64,000 nucleotides of DNA from Nocardiopsis sp. CNT312 (GCF_000515115.1 NZ_AZXF01000010.1:174457-238456), one strand, 5' to 3'. Positions 52,301 to 61,076 are shown, counted from the first letter of the stretch. A program made the numbers and translations. Notes: generated by a model not told the origin, from the letters alone.

Positions 52301-52870
52301 TTCGGGGACGGGAACCGGCTCGGGAGCGGTCCCGCTCTCCGGGACGGTCGGCTCGGGCTGCTCCGCCAGGGGCGGCACGGCCTCCGCCGGGAGGCGTCCG
52401 AGCGCCTCCCCGGCGGGGAGTCCGTCGAGCGACACGGCGGGCCGGACCGGCTCGGTTCCGCGCCGGTCGGCCCCGGGCAGCGGCCCGGCGTCCGGATGGC
52501 GGTGCCACACCCGTACCGCCACCCGGACCTGGCCGGGTTCGTACTCGGGTGCCAAGCGTGTGTACACCCGGGCCTCGGTGAGGAAGCGGGCCTGGGAGAT
52601 GAGCAGTTCGGTAAGGCGCTTGCCCTCGATCACCGGCCGGGTCGCCAGGACGGTGATCACACCGGGCGGCACCACCCACAGCACGAGGTGCCAGCCGTTG
52701 CCGAAGGTGAACGGGGCGTTGAGGACGCTGAGCAGCACCACCCAGAGCGCGAAGACCCCCAGCGCGACCCCGAAGGTCCCCACGGGGAGCGGCATGGGCA
52801 GCCGGAAATCGTAGAGCTTGTACAGCCGCTTCTCGATACGCCAGATGTTGGTGTACGTGGGCAGATCCAC
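49397..52870 (-). CDS. TcpE-like membrane protein fused to a MinD/ParA-like domain
   Basis: 1157 residues from GTG 52870. The N-terminus (about 1-130) is TcpE/PrgI-like: YTNIWRIEKRLYKLYDFRLP followed by two membrane helices and PVIEGKRLTELLISQ. The central ~750 residues are acidic, Ala/Glu/Pro-rich and probably disordered, with three copies of LDHGTGE. The last ~250 residues have a MinD/ParA-like fold (VVVLGCTGGAGQSITALLAG, VVAVDVNPGPNGLSRRVG, FLDPAATGVARALPVADGLVL). The deviant Walker A lysines are absent: GGAGQS replaces the GGxGKT pattern, so ATP hydrolysis is doubtful. It follows the TcpD-like gene by 17 bp; the fusion may place a ParA-type regulator at the secretion apparatus. Confidence 0.8.
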   Translation of the reverse strand: MDLPTYTNIWRIEKRLYKLYDFRLPMPLPVGTFGVALGVFALWVVLLSVLNAPFTFGNGWHLVLWVVPPGVITVLATRPVIEGKRLTELLISQARFLTEARVYTRLAPEYEPGQVRVAVRVWHRHPDAGPLPGADRRGTEPVRPAVSLDGLPAGEALGRLPAEAVPPLAEQPEPTVPESGTAPEPVPVPEPVPALVPALAPAAEEPVYAGTAAAPVAARDTGPAADRRGVGRRVLNYFGFALPRASREETEETGPDERSGRRAHGPEGAPPFWSPPPASGGRPADGGAGEGEDERPSEEWLARLRASSGETPVGLSAREAYRVGDTAALSSAELADAVASEDVRADERRRAEEVVSALDPEPDPADPTPARRLRGRVQGIRVARELDERRTGHEPPPREPAEGRGAALPADSPAEPPARRPRPHAAPWELDAPERRTDPSGPGTDDGPYGDLSDYAARFAAATGRPAEEEPAAAPWLLPGAASPGAGASAEAAGPAEAPRDTVRPGEDAPAADAAGTPTAPEVAEPTETAEAAEVPPASETVPELDHGTGEQDALAVLDGGGTGPAADREEERSERLSVLDRHLSRADTPAPPRPAFADAVPAEERGAEDPAWFEDGKRRHPDQPRVGDRGNPVIHASELYEGSTVGPGSDAAGDGAPRGAETAGPDTAGAAGDAAESAKPPTQLDHGTGELSSFVEVREEPAHPVHPDQDRDARSDASAVARRTEQDLEQAEAEALARRRGADREAEGAVRDPRAHPSMANMLAQQRAAEAASREAGRDAAPEPYDSESFHRVARNARRLGDLFGEPVPGEEPVRGTGNRPSASADPGRDSGNGLELDHGTGEQDRLGDAPRGAPSSRPAPSAPGRTEGASDGSGGTRGWRRLAKVVAGSSAPTRSDVSDSDAARLRAPLPGPRSVVVLGCTGGAGQSITALLAGHTLAAHRDDPVVAVDVNPGPNGLSRRVGAQTSETLTALLANAEGIGDRERMDAYTARTGSGLEVVQTLDDPYVQTLDERDYGQLTDLLGRFYGVTFLDPAATGVARALPVADGLVLVAPASADAERAVSMTFEWLDGNGYGALRSNAVLVVNGVSKRSLEAVDAAERVARGRCRAIVRIPWDDHLGSSYSRVDVNALRSATRRAHTALGGVLVSALARPKA
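50339..50359 (-). repeat. LDHGTGE motif copy 3 (coding repeat)
   Basis: Encodes L-D-H-G-T-G-E in the linker of the TcpE-MinD protein. Near-identical DNA lies at 50799-50819 and 51218-51238. Confidence 0.75.
50799..50819 (-). repeat. LDHGTGE motif copy 2 (coding repeat)
   Basis: Same 21-base core as copy 3. The flanking residues differ (TQ before, LSSF after). Confidence 0.75.
51218..51238 (-). repeat. LDHGTGE motif copy 1 (coding repeat)
   Basis: Same core with two base changes. It is followed by QDALAVL, as copy 3 is by QDRLG. Confidence 0.75.
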
Positions 52871-52887
52871 GTTCCCGGCCCCCTCGC

Positions 52888-53208
52888 CTATTCCGTCGTC
52901 ACACCCATGGCTCGGGCGAGCGCCACCGCGATGACCTCGATGATGCCGGGTACGTAGAAGACGATCCCGATGAAGATCGCCAGGATGATGAACTGCGCGA
53001 ACCGCGTGATCTCCCGGGTGAAGAGGAAGAACACGGCCACGATGGAGACGATGACGAGGAACAGGGGGCCGAAGAAGCCGCGTAGGAAGTCGGCGAGGCC
53101 GCCGGTGTCGGGGGCCTGTGCCGGCGGGCTCTCCGACGCGAGGTGGAGGAGGCCGGGACCGGCCGCCTGGGTGAGGGCGTCGGCGGTGGAGGACAACAGG
53201 GGGAGCAT
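52888..53208 (-). CDS. Small TcpD-like membrane protein
   Basis: 106 residues: an N-terminal segment (MLPLLSSTADALTQAAGPGL), a short Pro-containing linker, and two hydrophobic helices (FFGPLFLVIVSIVAVFFLF and FAQFIILAIFIGIVFYVPGI). The helices are separated by a charged turn (TREITRF). Size, topology and position between the TcpC-like and TcpE-like genes match TcpD, an essential but poorly characterised T4SS membrane component. The sequence alone is too short for certainty. Confidence 0.65.
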   Translation of the reverse strand: MLPLLSSTADALTQAAGPGLLHLASESPPAQAPDTGGLADFLRGFFGPLFLVIVSIVAVFFLFTREITRFAQFIILAIFIGIVFYVPGIIEVIAVALARAMGVTTE

Positions 53209-53279
53209 GTCAGGCGTCGCCCTCCGGTGTGGTCGCTGCTGTGCGCATGGTTCTCCTCGTCTCCTTGCCTAGGGCCCCG

Positions 53280-54209
53280 TCAGCCGCCGAACGAGTGCGG
53301 GGCACCCTGAATGTCCCGCACGTGCCACTCGTCACCAGAGTCGACGACGGTGACCAGGTAGTCCTGTACCAGTTCGCCCGCTTCTCCACCGTCGGATCCC
53401 GGGACCGTCCAGTGGACGGTGACCGGTACCTGTCGTACGTCATCATCCCCGGTCGAGGACCGCACCGGCACCGTGATGTCGGACAGTTCGGCGAATTCCA
53501 GGCTGCTTTCCGGGAGCGGGGCGATCGAGGCGCCCTGCTCGACGAAGCGCTCCAGGAACTCCGGCTGGCCCGCGTAGGCCTCGAAGAAGCCGGGCAGTAC
53601 CTCCTGGAGCTGCTGCGCGGCGAGGGGGTCGGCCTCGAAGGCCGTCGCCTGGGGCAGGGTCGCGGTGGTGGGCGCGGCCAGCAGCGCCGGGCGCCCGGAG
53701 ACCACCAGTGCGTCGCCGTCGGCGTACACGGGCACGTCGAGACGCATGGGATCGCCGTTGACGTCGGCACGGACCACGACGACGGCGTTGTGCTCGTCGA
53801 GGACGTCGACCGCGATCACGGTGAGGTTCTCACCAGTGAGGCTGTCGGCCGCGGTGTTGAGGCCGGAGGCTTCGCCCTCGGGTACGTAGGCGGCGAGTTC
53901 GCCGAGGCGCCGCTCGGGGTCGGAGGTGTCCAGGTAGACCTCGGCGAAGCGGAGCGCGAACGCCGCGGAGGAGGTCTCGGGGTAGGCGTCGGGCGGTGGC
54001 GGTGCCGACTCCCCCGCACCGCCGGACAGGGCGAGGCCGCCGCGCAGGGGGAACCAGATGCCGTTGAAGACGACGACGATGATGAACGCCCACAGCACGG
54101 CCCGTCCCACGCCGACCCACCAGCGTCCGCCCGCCCCCGCCCGGGGCCGTCGGGCCGGAGGGGCGTCGAACCCGGTACCGCTGTCGCCGTACCGCGACGG
54201 CTTCGCCAT
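53280..54209 (-). CDS. TcpC/VirB8-like T4SS core protein
   Basis: Single-pass membrane protein of 309 residues expected to organise the T4SS core complex. ATG 54209 has AGGAGG seven bases upstream. A cytoplasmic tail (MAKPSRYGDSGTGFDAPPAR) and one membrane helix (about 34-53) lead to two NTF2-like domains, the TcpC arrangement. They cover about 75-180 (FALRFAEVYLDTSDPERRLGE; PVYADGDALVVSGRPALL) and about 195-305 (VLPGFFEAYAGQPEFLERFV; VTVHWTVPG; VTVVDSGDEWHVRDIQ). First gene of block A, with the promoter-like motif about 65 bp upstream. Confidence 0.78.
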   Translation of the reverse strand: MAKPSRYGDSGTGFDAPPARRPRAGAGGRWWVGVGRAVLWAFIIVVVFNGIWFPLRGGLALSGGAGESAPPPPDAYPETSSAAFALRFAEVYLDTSDPERRLGELAAYVPEGEASGLNTAADSLTGENLTVIAVDVLDEHNAVVVVRADVNGDPMRLDVPVYADGDALVVSGRPALLAAPTTATLPQATAFEADPLAAQQLQEVLPGFFEAYAGQPEFLERFVEQGASIAPLPESSLEFAELSDITVPVRSSTGDDDVRQVPVTVHWTVPGSDGGEAGELVQDYLVTVVDSGDEWHVRDIQGAPHSFGG

Positions 54210-54269
54210 CCCCGCCTCCTGCGCTGTCGTCGCCGCCCGGTGTGGACGGCCCTTCGCCATGCCCTTGTC

Positions 54270-54284
54270 TACCCCATCCCTATA
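54270..54284 (-). promoter_or_regulatory. T4SS block A promoter-like motif
   Basis: Minus strand TATAGGGATGGGGTA, followed by GACA. TATAGG fits a -10 element, and GGATGGGGTA is shared with 36590-36599 upstream of block C. Confidence 0.5.
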
Positions 54285-54545
54285 GTGAGCCATTGTGGGG
54301 GTTGGGCACCGACATCGTCTCTTCGCGTTTCCGCAACTGTGGACAAGTCGTGCTTCCCAAAATACGCAAAGCACGCGCAAAGGGTAGATATCTCGGGCAA
54401 CTGGAACGACCATCCTTCAGGTCAGGCAATTTCGGACATCCAAGATGCCTGTTACTGACTCGATAAAAATGAGCCGTCTCCCCCGTCCGGCGGGAAACCG
54501 TTGACCGGATGTGACCCGTCTCCCTGCGCGGACACCCGCGCGCCG

Positions 54546-54582
54546 ATCCGGCCACTGGCCGGATTCGGCCCGGCCCTACCCT
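54546..54582 (+). promoter_or_regulatory. Operator-like inverted repeat overlapping a promoter
   Basis: ATCCGGCCA-C-TGGCCGGAT (54546-54564) is a perfect 9-bp inverted repeat. A -10-like TACCCT (54577-54582) follows, so the expected -35 position lies inside the repeat. It is suited to repression of the gene at 54613. Confidence 0.45.
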
Positions 54583-54612
54583 CCGTGGTCGACGGCGGGG
54601 CACAATGCGCTC

Positions 54613-54948
54613 ATGCGATGGCTGTGGACGGCGGTTCTGGGATCGGTGGCGCTCGTACTCGCGGGGGCCTGGGCACTGCCCCGGCTCCTGCCCGACCTGG
54701 ACCTGGGACTGAACGACCTCTCCGACCTGTCCGGCATCGGCTCCCTGGCCGTGGGCCTGGCCGCGCTGGCGGTCGCGGTGTGGACGGCGATCAGCCAGCG
54801 CAGAGGGGGCGGCGGGCGGAGCGGTTCCGCCGGTGCCGGATCGACGAGGAACACGGTCTCAGGAGACGTGTCGGGCACCGTGGTACAGGCCGAGACCATC
54901 CACGGCGGGATCGACCTCGGCGGCTCCGGCAACGCGGACCGCGACTGA
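54613..54948 (+). CDS. Small two-helix membrane protein with NTxxGxVxGxVVQA motif
   Basis: 111 residues from ATG 54613. Two hydrophobic helices (about 3-21 and 40-61) are followed by a basic, Gly/Ser-rich linker (SQRRGGGGRSGSAGAG) and a C-terminal motif TRNTVSGDVSGTVVQAETIH (78-97) then GGIDLGG. The motif closely resembles residues 11-30 of the STAND ATPase encoded at 26246-28372. I recall similar N-x-x-x-G-x-V-x-G-x-V-V-Q-A stretches in actinobacterial STAND and conflict-system proteins. The protein may be a membrane partner that reads this motif; function unknown. Confidence 0.7.
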   Translation: MRWLWTAVLGSVALVLAGAWALPRLLPDLDLGLNDLSDLSGIGSLAVGLAALAVAVWTAISQRRGGGGRSGSAGAGSTRNTVSGDVSGTVVQAETIHGGIDLGGSGNADRD

Positions 54949-54989
54949 ACCGCGCGGCGGCCCGATCCGAACCTTTCGGGAACCACGCC

Positions 54990-55237
54990 AGTGGTGGTAC
55001 CGGACCGCGATGATGACCTCGCCGCCTGTGACCACGGAGACGATCCGTTGCTCATCGTCCGCCGCGACCAGGCGTCGGGAAGGTGGTACTTCAACGGCTC
55101 CGGCTGACCGGTCCCGGAGAAGGGACGGCGGCGGACGCCATCGGTCAGCCTGTTGATGCGGGTGAGCGTCTTCCGGTCGATCCGAGGCCAGGATGCGCAG
55201 TCCCCCAGCCTCGGTCCTCGAACACCGGTCGCTTCAT
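54990..55237 (-). pseudogene. Broken YoeB-type toxin
   Basis: Three successive frames reconstruct a YoeB RNase toxin: MKRPVFEDRGW at ATG 55237, then DRKTLTRINRL with RRRPFSGTGQPEPLKYHL and AWSRR, then DDEQRIVSVVTGG with VIIAVRYHH. At least two frameshifts separate the parts, so no full toxin can be made. The catalytic-tail Tyr-His-His survives as sequence. It follows the antitoxin remnant in the usual order. Confidence 0.75.
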
Positions 55238-55254
55238 TGGAGGTCCCCGGAGCC

Positions 55255-55490
55255 AGGACCGGCTCGCGCTCGGCGGCCCGCAGCGCGCTGCCGTACGACT
55301 CGAGCAGGCGGAGAGCGTTCTCCGGCGGGCACGGAAGGTAGGTGCCCTCCCGAAGCCCGGCACCGTCCTCAGCCGAGACGAGTACCGCGTTGCCGTGCCT
55401 CGAGACGATCTCGACAGCGCCGCGGTCCTCGTTGACCTGCTTGCCCAAGGGGACAGGGATCTGCGCGCTTCACCCGCCGGTGATGGACAT
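55255..55490 (-). pseudogene. Broken YefM-type antitoxin
   Basis: ATG 55490 opens MSITGG then hits an in-frame TGA at codon 7. The same frame resumes with KQVNEDRGAVEIVSRHGNAV, LVSAED, LREGTYL and PENALRLLESYGSALR, which is clearly YefM (Phd/YefM fold). The stop after six codons and the loss of several conserved residues (GAGL for the usual YxAL) indicate a dead gene. Confidence 0.8.
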
Positions 55491-55825
55491 GCCTACCTCC
55501 AGAGGGGAACCGCCACAGCAGTGGTACTGAATGAAGTGCCACTCACTTCAGCCTGCTGAGAGCCCGCTCCCAGGACCTGTGCCGCCCAGGGGAGCGGGCG
55601 GCGAGGCCGGGCCGTTGGTCCCCGGCCCGGAGGCGACGCGGGTTTGGCCACCCGCGACCGAGGGTGGCCTGACCGGCGGGTGCGTCCACACCCTCCCGGC
55701 CCGGTCCCGAGCGTCCTCCCGGGGTGAGGAACCGCAGGCCCGCACCCCGGCACGGGGTCGGCAAAACCGTCAAACGTGCCGAGACGCTGACCGAGCACAA
55801 GAACCGCACAGGTTCGGTCTCAAGC
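55491..55825. other. 335-bp intergenic region
   Basis: Between the yefM remnant and ychF. No gene, promoter or strong terminator recognised. Confidence 0.5.
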
Positions 55826-56911
<1,086 letters not shown>

Positions 56912-57051
56912 AACGTCAGAGTCTATGCGTCCCGGCGGCCGGTCCGTCCGGGGGCGGCGACAGACCCCGACATACCCGATCCATCCGGCTTTCCGCACCG
57001 GAGCGCGTGGCTCGCCCCCGATCCCCGCCGAGCCTGGCAGCATAGGGCGCC

Positions 57052-58356
57052 ATGGACGGCCTCCCCTACGTCATCGTGCTCCTCGTCGGCGCGGCCCTGG
57101 GCCTCGCGGTCGGCTGGCTCCTCGCCCGCGCCCGGACCGCCGAGGAGCGCGCCCGCGCCGACGCCGCGCACGAGCGCGCCGCCTACGTCGAGGAACGGTT
57201 GGCCGACCGCTTCCGCGCCCTGTCCGCGCAGGCGCTGGACGAGACCAACCAGCGCTTCCTCGACCTGGCCGAGGGCCGTCTGCGGGCGGTCGGCGCCCAG
57301 GCCGGCGGCGACCTGGACGAGCGGCGGCGCGCGGTGGAGCGCATGGTGGAGCCGCTGACCGCCACACTCGACCGGGTGGAGGCCCGGCTGCGCGAGGCGG
57401 ACGCGGGACGGGCCGCCGCCCACGCCGAACTGTCACGGCAGGTGGAGATGGTGCGGGAGGGCTCCGAGCGCCTGCGCGACCAGACGCGTTCCCTGGTGGC
57501 CGCCCTGCGCCGACCGGAGGCGCGCGGGCGCTGGGGCGAACTCCAACTGCGCCGGGTCGCGGAACTGGCAGGGATGGGCCACCACTGCGACTTCGACGAA
57601 CAGGTGAGCACGGCGGGCGGGGCACGGCGCCCGGACATGGTGGTGCGGCTGGCCGGGGGGAAGAGCATCGTGGTCGACTCCAAGGTGCCCCTCGCCGCCT
57701 ACCTGGACGCGGTGGAGTCCGCGGACGAGTCGGTGGCCGCCGAGCGGCTGCGCGCCCACGCACGGCACCTGCGCACCCACGTCGACCAGCTCGCCGCGAA
57801 GACGTACTGGGAGTCGTTCGCACCGGCACCGGAGTTCGTGGTGCTGTTCGTGCCCGGTGAGGCCTTTCTCGCCCCCGCTCTGGAGCACGACCCCGGCCTG
57901 TTGGAGCACGCGATGGCGCGGAAGGTGCACATCGCCACCCCCACGACACTCATCTCCCTGCTGCGCACCGCACAGTACGCGTGGCAGCAGGAGGCCCTGA
58001 GCGAGAACGCCCGTGAGGTGTTCGAGCTGGGCAAGCAGTTGCACAGGCGCCTGTCCACGCTCGGCGGCCACGTGGAGGGGCTGGGCCGGGCCCTGGGCAG
58101 GACGGTGCACGCCTACAACCAGACCGTCGGCTCCCTGGAGAACCGCGTGTTGGTGACGGCCCGCCGGTTCCGGGACCTCGGGATCGTGGAGGCGGACCTG
58201 GAGCGCCCCACGGGGGTGGGGGAGGGGCCACGGGCCACCTCCGCCCCGGAACTGCTGGAACAGGAACGACCGGAACCCGAGTTCGACGAGATACGGACAG
58301 AGGCCAAAGGTCAGCAAGGACATCCCAAAATCAACGCCGAGGAGAGTGCTCACTGA
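57052..58356 (+). CDS. rmuC: DNA recombination protein RmuC
   Basis: Predicted nuclease-like protein that limits inversion and recombination at short inverted repeats. It is 434 residues from ATG 57052. An N-terminal membrane helix (PYVIVLLVGAALGLAVGWLL) leads into a long coiled coil (about 30-150). The RmuC domain (about 155-370) has RGRWGELQLRRVAELAGM, CDFDEQVST, VVDSKVPLAAYLDAV and FVVLFVPGEAFLAPAL. The restriction-endonuclease-like Asp-x-Lys (VDSK) is intact. Divergent from ychF. Confidence 0.95.
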   Translation: MDGLPYVIVLLVGAALGLAVGWLLARARTAEERARADAAHERAAYVEERLADRFRALSAQALDETNQRFLDLAEGRLRAVGAQAGGDLDERRRAVERMVEPLTATLDRVEARLREADAGRAAAHAELSRQVEMVREGSERLRDQTRSLVAALRRPEARGRWGELQLRRVAELAGMGHHCDFDEQVSTAGGARRPDMVVRLAGGKSIVVDSKVPLAAYLDAVESADESVAAERLRAHARHLRTHVDQLAAKTYWESFAPAPEFVVLFVPGEAFLAPALEHDPGLLEHAMARKVHIATPTTLISLLRTAQYAWQQEALSENAREVFELGKQLHRRLSTLGGHVEGLGRALGRTVHAYNQTVGSLENRVLVTARRFRDLGIVEADLERPTGVGEGPRATSAPELLEQERPEPEFDEIRTEAKGQQGHPKINAEESAH

Positions 58357-58540
58357 GAGTGACCGGCACGCGATGCGCAACCGGTACGCCCCATACCGGT
58401 GCACTGACGAGAGGGAACGTGATCACCTCGGAAGTCGTCGGCCGCCGAAACGACGACACGGCCCAAGAGGGAGTCACAAGATCCTCACGGCGAATGACAC
58501 ACTGAACACCGTGAGTAACACACGGGGAGGGCGAACCACG

Positions 58541-59071
58541 ATGCCCCCGAGGAAAGCGGCGAAGCCCGGACACGCACCGCGCCTCGCGCGCCCCTGGGAC
58601 CAGGGGCGCGGTGCCTCTCGCGGGAGGAGACCCGACCGGGTCGGCCCGCCACCCGACCCCGCCCCGGCCCGGGGAGCGCCCCGCCTGACCGGGCGCGGCG
58701 CCGTCCTCCTGATCTGCGTGCTCAGCTTCGCCGGAACGATGGTGGCGCACGCGGTGTCCGTGCCCGCCGTCCCGGGCCTGGCCTTCACCGTGGCCTGCAC
58801 GACTACCGCGTCCCTGGTCCGCCCGAGCGACCTGCTGTCGCTCTCGGTCAGCCCACCCATCGCCTACTTCGTCGCCGTGACCGCCGCCGAGGTCCTCATG
58901 GCGCTGGGCCACGAGGGCTTCTCCCGCGTCCTCCTGCTCGGGCTCGCCTCCCGCCTGGCCGAGATCGCCCCCTGGCTGTTCCTCGGCACGGCCCTGGTCC
59001 TGATCATCGGTGTCTTTCGGGGACTGCCCGGGAACATCCGCGAGCTGAACGACCGGTTCAACGGGCGCTAG
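58541..59071 (+). CDS. DUF6542-like membrane protein
   Basis: 176 residues from ATG 58541, with GGGAGG ten bases upstream; GTG 58511 is an alternative. A basic, Pro-rich N-terminus (about 1-48) precedes four hydrophobic segments. They begin GRGAVLLICVLSFAGTMVAHA and include LAFTVACTTTASLVRPSDLL, as in the DUF6542 family of actinobacterial membrane proteins often found next to xseA/rmuC. Its 3' end overlaps that of xseB by 4 bp. Confidence 0.65.
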   Translation: MPPRKAAKPGHAPRLARPWDQGRGASRGRRPDRVGPPPDPAPARGAPRLTGRGAVLLICVLSFAGTMVAHAVSVPAVPGLAFTVACTTTASLVRPSDLLSLSVSPPIAYFVAVTAAEVLMALGHEGFSRVLLLGLASRLAEIAPWLFLGTALVLIIGVFRGLPGNIRELNDRFNGR

Positions 59072-59328
59072 AAGGGCGTGTCGCCCTCCTCGGGCCCCTC
59101 GCCCCGGCGCTCGTCCATGGCCGCGGCCAGCGTGGCGCGCGCGCCCTCCAGCCACTGCTCGCACACACGCGCCAGCTCCTCGCCGCGCTCCCACAGTGCG
59201 AGGGAGTCCTTCAGGCTGAGCCCTCCGGACTCCAGTCGGCGGACCACGCTGTTGAGCTCTTCCCTGCTCTCCTCGTAACTCAGCTCGGGCTCGTCCGCGG
59301 CCCGCTCCTCGGCCTTCTTCTGCGCCAT
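59068..59328 (-). CDS. xseB: Exodeoxyribonuclease VII small subunit
   Basis: 86-residue helical subunit that binds along the XseA coiled coil. ATG 59328 lies 1 nt from the xseA stop. The core LSYEESREELNSVVRRLESG then LSLKDSLALWERGEEL is the family signature. Co-transcribed with xseA. Confidence 0.95.
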   Translation of the reverse strand: MAQKKAEERAADEPELSYEESREELNSVVRRLESGGLSLKDSLALWERGEELARVCEQWLEGARATLAAAMDERRGEGPEEGDTPF

Positions 59329-59329
59329 G

Positions 59330-60556
59330 TCACTCCTCGCTCTCGTCGGTGCGGACCCCGTCCACGATGGCGGTCACGCTTCCCTCGGCCAGGCGTACGC
59401 TCACTGTCTCCCCCGGAGCCGTCTCCTGTGCCGACCGCACCACCGAACCGTCGTCGCGGCGCACGATCGCGTAGCCGCGCGCCAGAGTGGTGGCCGGTGA
59501 CAGGGCGTGCAGACGGGCACGCGTGTGCGCCAAGCCGTCGCCCGCCCGGTCCAGCGAGACCGTCAGGCTCCGTCGGGCGCGGTCACGCAGTTCCAGGACC
59601 TGTTCGGTGAGCCGGTCGACCTCCCTGACCGGGCTGGCCAGCGCCGGCCGTGAGCGGATGCCCTCCAGCCAGGCGGCCTCCCGTTGCAGGCTGCCCGTGA
59701 TCACGCGACGCGCACGGTCGCGCAGCTCACGGATGATCTGCGCCTGCTCCCCCACGTCGGGGACGGTCCGCTTGGCGGCGTCGGTGGGGGTGGAGGCGCG
59801 CACGTCGGCGACATGGTCGAGCAGCGGCGCGTCCTGTTCGTGGCCGATCGCGCTGACCACGGGCGTGCCCGCCGCCGCCACCGCGCGGACCAGCGCCTCG
59901 TCGGAGAAGGGCAGCAGGTCCTCCAGGGAGCCGCCGCCGCGGGCGATGACGATGACGTCGACGTCCGGATGGGCGTCCAGTTCCTTGAGGGCCTCGGTCA
60001 CCTCGCGGACCGCTCGGTCGCCCTGCACCGCGACCGGCCGGACCTCGAACCGGACCGCGGGCCAGCGGCGGCGGCCGTTCTCCAGCACGTCGCGCTCGGC
60101 CGCGGAGTCGCGCCCACAGACGAGGCCAACCGTGTTGGGCAGGAAAGGCAGCGGCCGCTTGCGCGCGGCGTCGAACAGGCCCTCGGCGGTCAGGGTGCGG
60201 CGCAACTGCTCCAGCCGGGCCAGGAGCTCGCCGAGCCCGACGTGGCGGATCTCCAGCGCACGCAGGGAGAAGGTGCCGCGCACCTCGTAGAAGTCGGGTT
60301 TGGCGTGCACGACCACACGCGCGCCGGCCTCGGGCGGCGGGCTCTGCGCGTCCAGCACCGACCTCTGGCAGACCACGCGCACGGACACGTTGGCGACCGG
60401 ATCGCGCAGCGTGATGTAGGCCATCCTGCCGCGCCGGCTGAGCTCGGCGATCTGGCCCTCGACCCAGATGCGGCCCAGGCGTTCGATCCAGCCGCCGACG
60501 GCGCCCAGAACGGCGCGGACCGGTTGAGGCGCCTCGGCGGAACTCTCCATCCCCAT
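59330..60556 (-). CDS. xseA: Exodeoxyribonuclease VII large subunit
   Basis: Catalytic subunit of exonuclease VII, which degrades single-stranded DNA from both ends. It is 408 residues from ATG 60556. The OB fold is at about 20-110 ([20 protein letters not shown]). The catalytic domain has [22 protein letters not shown] and [19 protein letters not shown], followed by [25 protein letters not shown], with the coiled coil at about 250-350. Operon with xseB. Confidence 0.96.
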   Translation of the reverse strand: MGMESSAEAPQPVRAVLGAVGGWIERLGRIWVEGQIAELSRRGRMAYITLRDPVANVSVRVVCQRSVLDAQSPPPEAGARVVVHAKPDFYEVRGTFSLRALEIRHVGLGELLARLEQLRRTLTAEGLFDAARKRPLPFLPNTVGLVCGRDSAAERDVLENGRRRWPAVRFEVRPVAVQGDRAVREVTEALKELDAHPDVDVIVIARGGGSLEDLLPFSDEALVRAVAAAGTPVVSAIGHEQDAPLLDHVADVRASTPTDAAKRTVPDVGEQAQIIRELRDRARRVITGSLQREAAWLEGIRSRPALASPVREVDRLTEQVLELRDRARRSLTVSLDRAGDGLAHTRARLHALSPATTLARGYAIVRRDDGSVVRSAQETAPGETVSVRLAEGSVTAIVDGVRTDESEE

Positions 60557-60614
60557 ACCGGTCGACCCTACGGGAGGGCGGTGACGATTCGGGGGACGAC
60601 CGGTCGGAACGGGG

Positions 60615-61076
60615 TCAGCTCTGGGCGTTTCCTCCCTGGGAGACGTCGTTGCCGGTGCCCAGGTTGTTCGTGGCGGGCTCGCCGCCGGAGTAGTAGACGG
60701 TGTTGTCGGCGCCCATCACGGTGATGGTCTCGACGGTGCCGATGTGGACGGTCATGTTGCTGCCGAGGACGGTGACCGCCGCGCAGTCGCCGTTGAGGAC
60801 GACCTCTCCAGCGTTGGCTGTGATGTTGACGGAGCGGCCCTGGCAGTCCTCCGTGACGGTGCCGTCGGCGGTCGCGATGTTGAGGGTGTTCTCCCCCTCT
60901 CCGGTGACGGACGTGTTGCCGTCCTGGTCCGTGGACACCGAACCGTCGCCGTTGCCGACGCTGACACCGTCGGGGTCGAGGGTGACCTCCCCACCGCCAG
61001 GAAGGTCCGCGGTGCATCCGGTCGTCCAGAGCCCCGCCGCCAGGAGAGCCGCCGCGCCCAGGGATCGCTTGATCAT
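60615..61076 (-). CDS. DUF3060-type lipoprotein
   Basis: 153 residues from ATG 61076, with GAAAGG upstream. The signal ends in a lipobox (TTGC), so Cys21 is lipidated. The body is Gly/Asp/Thr/Val-rich with short repeats ([51 protein letters not shown]) that suggest a right-handed beta-helix, as in DUF3060 proteins. Two conserved Cys precede the repeats. Upstream of xseA on the same strand. Confidence 0.75.
   Translation of the reverse strand: MIKRSLGAAALLAAGLWTTGCTADLPGGGEVTLDPDGVSVGNGDGSVSTDQDGNTSVTGEGENTLNIATADGTVTEDCQGRSVNITANAGEVVLNGDCAAVTVLGSNMTVHIGTVETITVMGADNTVYYSGGEPATNNLGTGNDVSQGGNAQS

Larger units (their letters stand above)
31528..54209. other. Split Tcp/Tn916-type T4SS locus (three minus-strand blocks plus cargo)
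   Basis: Block A is TcpC-, TcpD- and TcpE-MinD-like (54209-49397). Block B has the VirB4/TcpF ATPase with two unknowns (47644-42646). Block C has TcpH/VirB6-like, a second VirB8-like candidate, transglycosylase-NlpC/P60 and an anchored hypothetical (36470-31528). The set resembles the pCW3 tcp and Tn916 conjugation genes. No relaxase, oriT, integrase or FtsK-like coupling ATPase is seen. Plus-strand genes between the blocks are a lipoprotein, two kinase-type proteins and ectD. Individual assignments rest on motifs and topology. Confidence 0.65.
54210..54612. other. 403-bp divergent control region
   Basis: Holds the block A promoter-like motif on the minus strand (54270-54284), the TGCGGAAACG element (54326-54335) and the inverted repeat with promoter for the plus-strand gene (54546-54582). 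No gene is supported. Confidence 0.55.

Noticed and set aside
31528..54209. Complete integrative conjugative element
   Set aside because: No integrase, attachment-site repeat, relaxase or coupling ATPase was recognised, so mobility is not supported from this window.
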